DNA from: Chrysomallon squamiferum
Lineage: Eukaryota > Mollusca > Gastropoda > Neomphalida > Peltospiridae
DNA length: 22,500 nt
Assembly (NCBI GenBank): GCA_012295275.1
Contig: CM022677.1
Coordinates: 23,823,235-23,845,734, forward strand
Reading direction: 5' to 3'
A program made the translations under genes and the position numbers. Under the pieces are notes generated by a model. It was not told where the DNA came from and did not search any database. It saw nothing but the letters and a program-made list of their open reading frames with translations. Below are positions 1-10,800 of this stretch, piece after piece (the stretch's first letter is position 1; every line of letters starts with the position of its first letter).

Positions 1-286
1 ACTTATACAAGCATTTAGAAGCATGCGTGCACACACACACACTAATGTACAATTCTTTGGAGGCGAACAGCTCAGACGTGCATTTAATATATCACTGGAT
101 CTGCATCTTAGACATCTCTGAATCGTTTTCTGGCTAATCTTGCGTGTGTGGGGGGGGGGGAGGAGTGCGCGCGTGCATGCATGTGTGTATGTGTGTGTGT
201 ATTGATTTGCATTGCTTATGTGATATTTGTTATATTATTGTTGCGGTTTTTGTTAAAATTAAAACTGAATATTTGTTTCACTTCAG
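1..286. other. Region upstream of gene A
   Basis: Contains a poly-G run (151-160) and GT/GC-rich dinucleotide stretches to about 200. The 3' end works as the acceptor of a presumed 5' UTR intron of gene A. I see no coding exon and no clear promoter. Confidence 0.4.
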
Positions 287-300
287 ATTAGATTACCAGC

Positions 301-352
301 ATGAGAAGGATTTTGTGTTTTTTCATCGTTCAAGACGCTCTTAGTATTTTTG
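301..352 (+). CDS. Gene A exon 1: start codon and signal peptide
   Basis: ATG at 301 opens 17 codons, MRRILCFFIVQDALSIF, a short basic start followed by a hydrophobic stretch typical of a signal peptide. The donor GTTTGT at 353 is weak but leaves phase 1, as the next exon needs. A splice acceptor (TTTCACTTCAG, ending at 286) lies 14 nt upstream, implying a 5' UTR intron. Gene D has the same layout: a 52-nt coding part of its signal exon and an acceptor shortly before the ATG. That parallel is the main support. No upstream UTR exon could be identified. Confidence 0.55.
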
Positions 353-1325
353 GTTTGTATTCCGACACACGTCACTTTTACAAACACAGACACGACCCAC
401 GTTTGTTCTCAACTGAAACCGCTTTGAGAATTAACACTATGTTAATTAACTATACCTCACAATCAGTGCATTAGTAGTAGTTATTCGTATTTAAGTCTTT
501 CGTACAGATTCGAATGAACGTTCAGTTATTCCTGTCTGTTCCTTTTTAACTGCGTTGTTCTTTCTCACATTGGTTAAATGTTTGATTGCAGTAAAATGTT
601 TCTGGTATATTATAATTATTGTTACTCCTCTTATTGTTGTGTTTTGTTGTTGTTGTTGTTATTATTATTATTAATTATTATTGTTGTTAATTGTTGTTGT
701 TGTTGTTGTTGTTATTATTATTGTTGTTGTTATTATTGTTATTATTATTATTGTTGTTGTTGTTCTAGACACTGGACAGTGGACAAGCTGGACAAGACGA
801 TTTGTTGGTGAGTGTCCGGAGAACTGCCAAAGGTCACTAATGTACACACGAGGTTGTTCTGACAAAGCAGGGAGGTGCACAGGAATCAGTGAAATGATGT
901 TTACAGAACAATGTCACGACGGCAAATGTATACAGAGTAAGTTAGCTATATAAATTATTACATATTTTCTTCTTCTTCTTCTTCTTCTTCTTGTTGTTTA
1001 TTATTTTTATTACTGTTATATAAATTATTACATATTCTTTTTTATCATCATCATCATCATCATCTTCTTTTTAATTATTATTATTATTATAACTTCTTTC
1101 ATTCATTCCTCTTCTTCTTCTTCTTCATTTTGTCTTCTTCTTCTATTGTTGTTATTTTTGTTGTTATATAAATTATTACATATTCGTTTTTCATGATCAT
1201 CATCATCATCATCATTATCATCAACATTATTAGTGAAAACTGGTTTTATGTATTTTTGTTATCTAACCTGTGAATACAGAAGCTGTCAATAATAAAAATT
1301 AAATCAAAAGTCACCAACCCAGAAG

Positions 1326-1384
<59 letters not shown>

Positions 1385-4062
1385 ATAGATACACAGACTC
1401 GTATAAAGTGTTGATGACAGAAATGTCACTTTGTTTCAGACGGATGGACAGTATGGGAGAGAGTTTACGCTGACACGTGTATGAAGACCTGTACTAGAAA
1501 CGTCACGTTAGTCAGACGTTGCGTGACGTCACGAAACTCACGTAAACCACGTCACTGCCGTGGTAGTCGTAACGTGAACATTACGGAGCCTTGCATAGGA
1601 GAGAGATGTAGAGTAGGTAAAGACAACAGATAACCTAGAAATAAAAATAATAATAAAATAAAATTCACTACAGATTTGTTAATCTGAAACTCTTTGTCAG
1701 TGATTTCTGAATCTTCCAGAATTCTTAATATATAAGGAGATGAATTTAGAATAAAATTTTGACTCCAAACTCGAAATGAACGTGCGTTTCATATACAGCT
1801 GTTTATTTTTTAATTTATTTATTTTTATTTTTATTTTCTGTTTTTAAACTATCAAAAACTATAATCAGTTGCTATTTTCGTGGTTTCGAAATGTTTTGTA
1901 TTACATATGTAATAAAATAAAATAAAATAAAATAAATAAATAAGAATACCTAACAACTAACTAACTAACTAAATAAATAAATAAATCAGTTAAATAAATA
2001 AATAAATAAATACACTGTTTTCAGGATATATTTTATTATCACTGATGAATTTAAAAATCAGAGATTTTGATTTTCAGTGTAATACAGCTAGTTTCTTTTT
2101 TTTCACAGTATTTACGACTAAGTGAGTCATAAATAAATAATTAACCAACAAAACCGATTATGATGTCATAGGACTGAAAATAAACTAAACTAAAATAAAT
2201 AAAAATAAAAAAAGAAAGAAAGAGGAAAGAAAGAAAGGAAAAATACATGAAAATGTAACAAGATTTCTTTCATTTGCAGTGAAAGTCACGTGGTCAGAAT
2301 GGAATATTCAGTTTCTCGGTGAATGTCAAATGAGCTGCATGCGAAACGTGACCTATAATCGGCAATGCATGTCGGTTACTAAGCAACGACAGGAAGCAAG
2401 TCTTTGCCGCGGGAAGGAAACAAAATCGACCATGGAGTCGTGTATGAGTGGCGCGTGCAGTGTGGGTAAGAACGGGAAAATTAGCGTATTGCGCTTTCTT
2501 TCGTAATGATCCTCATCACAATCACTAACTACTGCCTGCAGTGATTTTCTCTTCGTATTTTTATTTATTTATTTGTTTATTTATGTACTTATTTATTTAT
2601 TTATTTATTTATGTATTTATTTATTTATGTATTTAGTTATGTATTTATATTTTTTATTTAGTTTTATTGTTCAACGATTTCAAAAGTTTCTGATAGGCAA
2701 TACTATTACTACTACTACAACTACTACTACTACTACTATTACTACTGCTACTACTACTACTACAACTACTACTACTACTACTACTACTGCTACTACTACT
2801 ACCACTACTACTGCTACTAGTACTACTACTACTACAACAACTACTTCTACTACTTCTACTACTACTAATAATAATAATGAACATTATTTCTAACAAAAAC
2901 GAAAACAACAATACAAACGAAGACAACAATTAATGAAATGACCTTTTCACATTCCCCTCCCTGCAGGTGGGTGGACCGCATGGGCGAGAACAGACGTGGG
3001 TTCATGTGGGAAAACGTGTGAAAGGGAGATAACTTTAAGGCGACTGTGTACAATAAATTACCGAGTAAGACTTAAGAAGGAATGTGTCGGATTCGAAACT
3101 CTAACCGAACTGGAAGCCTGTACGGGAGATAGTTGTACTTCTACTACTACAACTACTACAACTGCTGATACCACCGATGCTGCTGATGTTGCTTCTGTTA
3201 CTAACATCACTGGTAATAATAGAGTTATATTCAGGTTTTAATTGCAGTTTTGCTTTAACAAATACTTACAAAAATAAAATTAAAATACCAGATCAGATTT
3301 AAACACCGAAATTTTAGCCAGATCGTTGACGGAACAAACGGAAATTAATCTCCAGCTGGTGTAACACGAAGCTAAACAAAAAAACGTCTCCCATTGTTTT
3401 TCATATGAAATGAAATGTTAACAATTACCTCTAAACAAATAAATAACATAATCTTCAACTCAAATTAGAAATAAAGTGAAAACTCGATGACGAATGAAAC
3501 TGAAGTTTACAAAGAAATGGAGTAATTTATCTTCTTCTTTTATCAAAATACTGAAAATATTAAAGTAGTTTCTGAGTATTCCATATTTTAATCATGAAAA
3601 TCATCTATGCTGTTGCTTCTGCTGCTACTATTACAACATCAGCAACTGCTACTATTTACAACATCAACAACTATTCCTACTGCTACCACTACTACTGCTG
3701 CTCTACTACAACTACTATTACTACATTTTTACTACAACTACCATTATGGGTACGACTACAAACACTAATACTTTTAACGCTACAACAACTATTACGACTG
3801 CTGCTACTACTGTTGCTGCTATTATTTGTTACTGCTAATATTACTATTAATACTACTCTAAAACATTTACACTATTAAATTACTATTACTACTAACGATA
3901 AAACGTAGATACCTATATAAAATATAAATAACACAGTTCATGATCCTACACAATACTGTTACTTTTAATGTTCTGTCATTATTTATTAATTTATTATAAT
4001 TATTACTATAATTATAGGTATTATTATTAAATTATTAGTATTATTTTTAGTAGTATTATTAC

Positions 4063-4094
<32 letters not shown>

Positions 4095-4809
4095 CTATTA
4101 GTATTATTATTATAATTGTTGCTATCATTACTATTATTATTATGATTATTATTACTACTATTACTATTATTATAATAATAATAATTATTACTATTATTAT
4201 TATTGTTGTTGTTGTTCTAGACAATGGACGGTTGGATTACACGGACAAGACGATTTCTCTTATTATGATGATGATGATTATTTCATTTTGTTTTTAATTT
4301 TATTTATTTATTTATTTATTTACAAGATAAACACCACAACAACGTCAACGTCTCCGCAAAAGAGTCTCCTAATACACATTTGATTCCTCGTGTAGCTGCC
4401 GTCATCATTGGAACGTTCACGACGAAGACTACGAACAACACTTTGTCTAATCTCACCGTGCTGCGAAGCGAATGCGACGGAGAATACTGCTATGATGGTA
4501 ATACTCTTAAGTGTTTGTGTGCGTCTGTGTGTGTGTATTTGTGAGTCTGTGTGTGTCTGTTGATGTACGCATGCATCTTTGTTTATTATCTACATGATTT
4601 GAGCACAATTCTTCTTCTTCTTCTTCGTATTATTATTATTTTTATTATTGTTGTTGTTGTTGTTATTATTGTTATTATTACACTTATTTTCAGAGGATGT
4701 TGGTCGTGTTTCTGCACGTGTTTTGTATATTCTGATTGGCGTCATTGCTACAGCACTTGTGATCATCAACAGCCTTTTCTGGATGTAAATAATAGCTCTT
4801 AAACCTATA

Positions 4810-4861
<52 letters not shown>

Positions 4862-5476
4862 GTACACGCACGCACGCACGCACGCACACATGCAGAGACA
4901 GATACGTATACAGTACGGCCCTGCGAATGTTAATTTTCCGATCGAATCGAATTTCGAATATCGAACAGCCAAGCGTATCAGGTATCGAGTATAATAAAGC
5001 TCAAACAAAAGTGTAGATTATACAAGATTCAATTTTCAAAGTATTACTGAGATCAGTAAATGAAGTTAGAAAGACGATATAAACATAGTATTTTTTTTGA
5101 TATTTGTTTTACTTACAAGGTTGAAGTTTAAATAACAAGCAGTTGTTTAGTCTGTTCTTCTTCCAGTTTATCCGTACAATATTCGAAATTCAGAATAAAA
5201 AAAAAAAAAAAAAAAATAAATCATATCGAATCGAATCGAAACTTCGCGAACGATTTCAAATCGAATCGATTATTTGAAGCTTTGCAAAGTCCTGATCTAC
5301 ACATACTTATATAGAGTGTAATTTTATTTATCAGGTTTCAAAGGCGAGCTGAGAGAAAGAAATACAACTTCGCAGAGAAACTGAGGTATAGAAAAAACGA
5401 GCAGGCTGAAGATTCAGATTACTCGGCTGATTCGGAGTCCGAGGACGTTGAGAAAGAAGTGGACCAGAGGATATGA
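301..5476 (+). CDS. Gene A: type I membrane protein with four TSP1-like domains (8-exon model)
   Basis: Proposed join: 301-352, 769-936, 1440-1616, 2280-2465, 2967-3212, 4327-4497, 4694-4784, 5335-5476. The sum is 1233 nt, or 410 aa plus stop, with no internal stop. Layout: signal peptide (residues 1-17), TSP1-like domains at about 18-73, 74-132, 133-194 and 195-250, a Thr-rich stalk to 276, a degenerate module at 277-333, a membrane helix at about 344-362 and a 46-aa cytoplasmic tail. All introns are phase 1 except the last, which is phase 2. By TSP1 family precedent the ectodomain should be extracellular, disulfide-bonded and involved in adhesion or ligand binding; the ligand is unknown. 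The TSP1, membrane and tail exons are strong. The signal exon and exon 6 are less certain. The gene converges on gene D. I cannot name an orthologue. Confidence 0.75.
642..764. repeat. TTG/TTA triplet tract abutting gene A exon 2
   Basis: Nearly pure TTG and TTA triplets run up to the TTCTAG acceptor and so double as the pyrimidine/U-rich tract of the splice site. The rest of this intron (353-641) holds nothing recognisable. Confidence 0.85.
769..936 (+). CDS. Gene A exon 2: TSP1-like domain 1
   Basis: Phase 1-1 exon of 168 nt between TTGTTCTAG and GTAAGT. It encodes W-T-S-W followed by six cysteines spaced x3, x9, x6, x11 and x4 (CPENC, GRC, CHDGKC). The C3-C4 loop, at 6 residues, is the shortest in the window. 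The canonical Cys-Gly-Gly after C2 is replaced by C-Q-R. Confidence 0.88.
947..1232. repeat. Intron repeat: three copies of TATATAAATTATTACATATT with CTT/ATC triplets
   Basis: The 20-mer occurs near 947, 1017 and 1165, each followed by T-rich sequence and (CTT)n or (ATC)n triplets. The first copy lies about 10 nt after the exon 2 donor. Confidence 0.75.
1326..1383. repeat. (AT)n followed by (GT)n microsatellite
   Basis: AT repeats at 1326-1342 switch to GT repeats through 1382, about 55 nt before the acceptor of gene A exon 3. Confidence 0.95.
1440..1616 (+). CDS. Gene A exon 3: TSP1-like domain 2
   Basis: Phase 1-1 exon of 177 nt; acceptor TTTGTTTCAG, donor G|GTAAAG. It encodes GWTVW, then CMKTC, nine residues to the next Cys, and CIGERC at the end. 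Two N-glycosylation sequons (NVT, NIT). Very basic (many Arg). Confidence 0.9.
1617..2279. repeat. Gene A intron with TAAA/CTAA and GAAA repeats
   Basis: AT-rich intron. (AAAT)n and (ACTA)n tracts lie at about 1908-2012 and a GAAA-like tract at about 2200-2245, close to the exon 4 acceptor. No exon-like stretch was seen. Confidence 0.7.
2280..2465 (+). CDS. Gene A exon 4: TSP1-like domain 3
   Basis: Phase 1-1 exon of 186 nt; acceptor TTTCATTTGCAG, donor G|GTAAGA. It encodes TWSEW, CQMSC, an NVT sequon and CMSGAC. Cysteine spacing is x3, x9, x12, x11, x4. Confidence 0.9.
2555..2662. repeat. (TTTA)n tetranucleotide tract in gene A intron
   Basis: Imperfect TTTA/TGTA repeats. Confidence 0.88.
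2699..2878. repeat. (ACT)n trinucleotide array in gene A intron
   Basis: About 180 bp of ACT triplets with occasional ACA, GCT and AGT variants, ending in AAT triplets, about 90 bp before exon 5. The same triplet is found in frame in exon 5's Thr-rich stalk. Confidence 0.93.
2967..3212 (+). CDS. Gene A exon 5: TSP1-like domain 4 plus Thr-rich stalk
   Basis: Phase 1-1 exon of 246 nt; acceptor CTCCCTGCAG, donor G|GTAATA. It encodes GWTAW, CGKTC and CTGDSC with cysteine spacing x3, x9, x11, x11, x4. About 25 extra residues follow, rich in Thr, Ala and Asp and ending in the sequon NIT. The stalk is written largely with ACT/ACA codons, like the triplet repeat in the preceding intron. Such stalks are usually O-glycosylated and extended. 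Confidence 0.9.
3213..4218. repeat. Large gene A intron: degenerate ACT-type and TTA triplet tracts
   Basis: Nothing recognisable at 3213-3590. A degraded ACT/GCT triplet region spans about 3604-3865, and TTA/TAG triplets cover about 4018-4215, running into the relic TSP1 acceptor at 4218. Confidence 0.75.
4219..4256 (+). pseudogene. Truncated copy of the start of gene A exon 2 (TSP1 exon relic)
   Basis: The sequence around the acceptor, GTTGTTGTTCTAGAC, and the following ~35 nt match the start of exon 2 (768-805), including ACGGACAAGACGATTT versus GCTGGACAAGACGATTT. One extra base shifts the frame before the first Trp, and the copy breaks off into (ATG)n and (TTTA)n repeats. Read from the acceptor in phase 1 it meets a stop, so it is probably not used. 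The TTA/TTG tract before it also resembles the one before exon 2, so flank and exon were duplicated together. Confidence 0.7.
4327..4497 (+). CDS. Gene A exon 6: degenerate TSP1 module (candidate exon)
   Basis: A 171-nt open stretch without stops, acceptor TTATTTACAAG, donor G|GTAATA, phase 1-1. Only the last part is TSP1-like: ECDGEYC keeps the C5-x4-C6 spacing. The Trp motif and C1-C4 are missing; Asn sits where C4 should be. Its N-terminal half is His/Asn/Thr-rich. Because it is symmetric, skipping it would keep the frame. A shorter version starting after CTCGTGTAG (about 4396) is also in frame. Its inclusion in mRNA is unproven. Confidence 0.5.
4694..4784 (+). CDS. Gene A exon 7: transmembrane helix
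   Basis: Acceptor TTATTTTCAG, donor AT|GTAAAT. Encodes E-D-V-G-R-V-S-A-R and then a hydrophobic run, VLYILIGVIATALVIINSLF, ending in Trp. Enters in phase 1 and leaves in phase 2. The codon split at the end becomes Met when joined to the tail exon; reading through would hit TAA at once, which supports the intron. Confidence 0.85.
4811..4890. repeat. (CA)n microsatellite with CGCA tail
   Basis: CA repeats to 4860, then CGCA/CACG variants, in the last intron of gene A. Confidence 0.95.
4911..5294. mobile_element. Possible non-autonomous DNA transposon (hAT-like), 384 bp
   Basis: The ends resemble each other in inverted orientation: CAGTACGGCCCTGCGAA on the left, and CAGGACTTTGCAAAGC read from the right, each followed inward by a CGAATCGAA-type stretch. 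CAG ends and internal CGAATCGAA repeats are seen in hAT-type elements. I find no convincing 8-bp target duplication, and there is no coding capacity. It lies in the last intron of gene A. Confidence 0.3.
5335..5476 (+). CDS. Gene A exon 8: cytoplasmic tail and stop
   Basis: Acceptor TTATTTATCAG, entered in phase 2, stop TGA at 5474. The 46-aa tail begins with basic FQRRAERKK, as expected just inside the membrane. It ends in an acidic Ser/Asp/Glu stretch (EDSDYSADSESEDVEKE) with casein-kinase-2-like sites. A (GA)n tract starts 20 nt after the stop, in the 3' UTR. Confidence 0.83.
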
Positions 5477-5495
5477 TAGACAGAAGAATACAAAC

Positions 5496-7380
<1,885 letters not shown>

Positions 7381-7657
7381 CTAGAGCGGTTCTTCTATCG
7401 ACATGAGGCTCTCGTCTCGGTTTATCGCAGTGTAGCCTGCTGTCGAACTCGGTTCCTTATCGTAGGCTGGGTTCTCGTAGTGCTTCGACACCCTTTTCAG
7501 CTTCTTCTCCACGTATCTCTTGTACTTCTCGAAGTCCCTGGTCTTCCTCTTCTTGTCCGGCTTGTAGAACTTGTACTCGTCCCCTTGATTGTTCTCTGAA
7601 ACCTCGGCGAAAGTGAAAGCTGTTTTCTCAGCATCGATGTCTTCATGTACACATTGT
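7381..7657 (-). CDS. Gene D exon 4: cytoplasmic tail and stop
   Basis: Acceptor TTTTTTGTTTGTTAAG, entered in phase 2, stop TAG at 7381-7383. The 91-aa tail has a Lys/Arg/Tyr-rich centre ([19 protein letters not shown]). It then carries HYENPAYD, which contains an NPxY motif (a known type of PTB-domain or endocytic adaptor site), and GYTAI, a YxxΦ-type signal. This is the most Tyr-rich tail of the four genes. Confidence 0.87.
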
Positions 7658-7789
7658 CTTAACAAACAAAAAAACACAAAAAAGAACTGAAGATTTCAAA
7701 ATAGAAAGGTAAGTGAACAATTGAAAAGACTTAGACATATACACATATATAAAAACATATAGATACATACACACATACACACATACATG

Positions 7790-7833
<44 letters not shown>

Positions 7834-10800
7834 AGGGTATTAAGTAAAACTGATTTGCAGTTTGTTTTTGTTTAGGTTGTTCCTATCTTCCAACTCGATG
7901 TAGCTGGCAGCAGTGCAGAGTAAGAGAGAAGTGAAGTGAGAACTGAAGTGAGAAGTGAAGAGAAGTGAGAAGTGCAGAGAATTGAAGTGAGAAATGAAGT
8001 GAGAAGTGAAGAGAAGTGAGAAGTGCACAGAATTGAAGAGAAGTGAAGAGAATTGAAGAGAGAAGTGAAAAGAAGTGAAGTGAGAATTGAAGTGAGAAGT
8101 GAAGAGAATTGAAGAGAAGTGAAGAGAATTGAAGTGACAAGTGAAGAGAATTGAAGTGACAAGTGAAGAGAAGAGAAGTAAGAAGTGAAGAGAAGTAAGG
8201 AAAAGTGAAGTGAAGTAAGAAGTGAAGAGAATTGAAGAGAATTGAAGAGAGAAGTGAAGAGAAGTGAAGATAATTCAAGAGAAGTGAAGTGAGAAGTGAA
8301 GAGAATTGAAGAGAAGTGAAGTGAGAAGTGAAGAGAATTGAAGAGAAGTGAAGTGAAGAGAACTGAAGAGAAGTGAAGAGAATTGAAGAGAGAAGTGAAG
8401 AGAAGTGAAGAAAAGTGAAGACAAGAGAAGTGAAGAGAATTGAACAGAAGTGAAGAAAACTGAAGAGAAGTGAAGAGAGAAGTGAAGAGAAGTGAAGAGA
8501 ATTGAAGAGAAGAGAAGTGAAGAGAATTGAAGAGAAGTGAAGAGAATTGAAGAGAGAAGTGAAGAGAAGTGAAGAGAATTGAAGAGAAATGAAGAGAATT
8601 GAAGAGAGAAGAGAAGAGAAGAGAAGTGAAGAGAAGTGAAGAGAATTGAAGAGAAGTGAAGAGAATTGAAGAAAGAAGTGAAGAGAAGTCAAGAGAATTG
8701 AAGAGAGAAGTGAAGAGAAGAGAAGTGAAGAGAAGTGAAGAGAATTGAAGAGAGAAGTGAAGAGAATTGAAGAGAAGAGAAGTGAAGACAATTGAAGAGA
8801 AGTGAAGAGAATTGAAGAGAGAAGTGAAGAGAAGAGAAGTGAAGAGAATTGAAGAGAAGTGAAGAGAATTGAAGAAAGAAGTGAAGAGAAGTCAAGAGAA
8901 TTGAAGAGAGAAGTGAAGAGAAGAGAAGTGAAGAGAAGTGAAGAGAATTGAAGAGAGAAGTGAAGAGAATTGAAGAAAGAAGTGAAGAGAAGTCAAGAGA
9001 ATTGAAGAGAGAAGTGAAGAGAAGAGAAGTGAAGAGAAGTGAAGAGAATTGAAGAGAGAAGTGAAGAGAATTGAAGAGAAGAGAAGTGAAGAGAATTGAA
9101 GTGAGAAGTGAAGAGAAGTGAAGAGAATTGAAGAGAAGAGAAGAGAGAAGTGAAGAGAAGTGAAGAGAACTGCAGAGAGAAGTGAAGAGAATTCAAGTGA
9201 GAAGTGAAGAGAATTGAAGAGAAGTGAAGAGAATTGAAGAGAAGAGAAGAGAGAAGTTGAGAGAAGTGAAGAGAATTGAAGAGAGAAGTGAAGAGAATTC
9301 AAGAGAGAAGTGAAGAGAATTGAAGAGAGAAGTGAAGAGAAGAGAAGTGAAGAGAATTGAAGAGAAGTGAAGAGAAGTGAATTGAAGAGAGAAGTGAATA
9401 GAATTGAAGTGAGAAGTGAAGAGAATTGAAGAGAAGAGAAGTGAAGAGAAGTGAAGAGTGAAAAGAATTGAAGAGAGAAGTGAAGAGAAGAGAAGTGAAG
9501 AAAATTGAAGAGAAGTGAAGAGAATTGAAGAGAGAAGTGAAGAGAAGTGAAGAGAGAAGTGAAGAGAATTGAAGAGAAGTGAAGAGAATTGAAGAGAGAA
9601 GTGAAGAGAAGTGAAGAGAAGAGAAGTGAAGAGAAGTGAAGAGAATTGAAGAGAATTGAAGAGAGAAGTGAAGAGAATTGAAGAGAAGAGAAGTGAAGAG
9701 AAGTGAAGAGAATTGAAGAGAAGTGAAGAGAATTGAAGAAAGAAGAGAAGAGAAGTCAAGAGAATTGAAGAGAGAAACGAGAGAAGAGAAGTGAAGAGAA
9801 GTGAAGAGAATTGAAGAGAGAAGTGAAGAGAATTGAAGAGAAGAGAAGTGAAGAGAATTGAAGAGAAGTGAAGAGAATTGAAGAGAGAAGTGAAGAGAAG
9901 TGAAGAGAAGAGAAGTGAAGAGAAATGAAGAGAGAAGTGAAGAGAAGAGAAGTGAAGAGAATTGAAGAGAAGTGAAGAGAATTGAAGAAAGAAGTGAAGA
10001 GAAGTCAAGAGAATTGAAGAGAGAAGTGAAGAGAAGAGAAGTGAAGTGAAGAGAATTGAAGAGAGAAGTGAAGAGAATTGAAGAGAAGAGAAGTGAAGAG
10101 AATTGAAGTGAGAAGTGAAGAGAAGTGAAGAGAATTGAAGAGAAGAGAAGAGAGAAGTGAAGAGAATTGAAGAGAAGTGAAGAGAATTGAAGAGAAGAGA
10201 AGAGAGAAGTTGAGAGAAGTGAAGAGAATTGAAGAGAGAAGTGAAGAGAATTCAAGAGAGAAGTGAAGAGAATTGAAGAGAGAAGTGAAGAGAAGAGAAG
10301 TGAAGAGAATTGAAGAGAAGTGAAGAGAAGTGAACTGAAGAGAGAAGTGAATAGAATTGAAGTGAGAAGTGAAGAGAATTGAAGAGAAGAGAAGTGAAGA
10401 GTGAAAAGAATTGAAGAGAGAAGTGAAGAGAATTGAAGAGAAGTGAAGAGAATTGAAGAGAGAAGTGAAGAGAAGTGAAGAGAGAAGTGAAGAGAATTGA
10501 AGAGAAGTGAAGAGAATTGAAGAGAGAAGTGAAGAGAATTGAAGAGAAGTGAAGAGAATTGAAGAGAAGAGAAGTGAAGAGAAGTGAAGAGAGAAGTGAA
10601 GCGAATTGAAGAGAAGTGAAGAGAGAAGTGAAGAGAAGAGAAGTGAAGAGAATTGAAGAGAAGAGAAGTGAAGAGAATTGAAGAGAAGTGAAGTGAAGAG
10701 AAGTGAAGAGAATTGAAGAGAATTGAATAGAGAAGTGACAAGAATTGAAGAGAATTGAAGAGAGAAATGAAGAGAGAAGTGAAGAGAATTGAAGTGAGAA

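Noticed and set aside
4590-5008. Cys/Val-rich open frames over the CA tract
   Set aside because: Translation of a microsatellite, not a gene.
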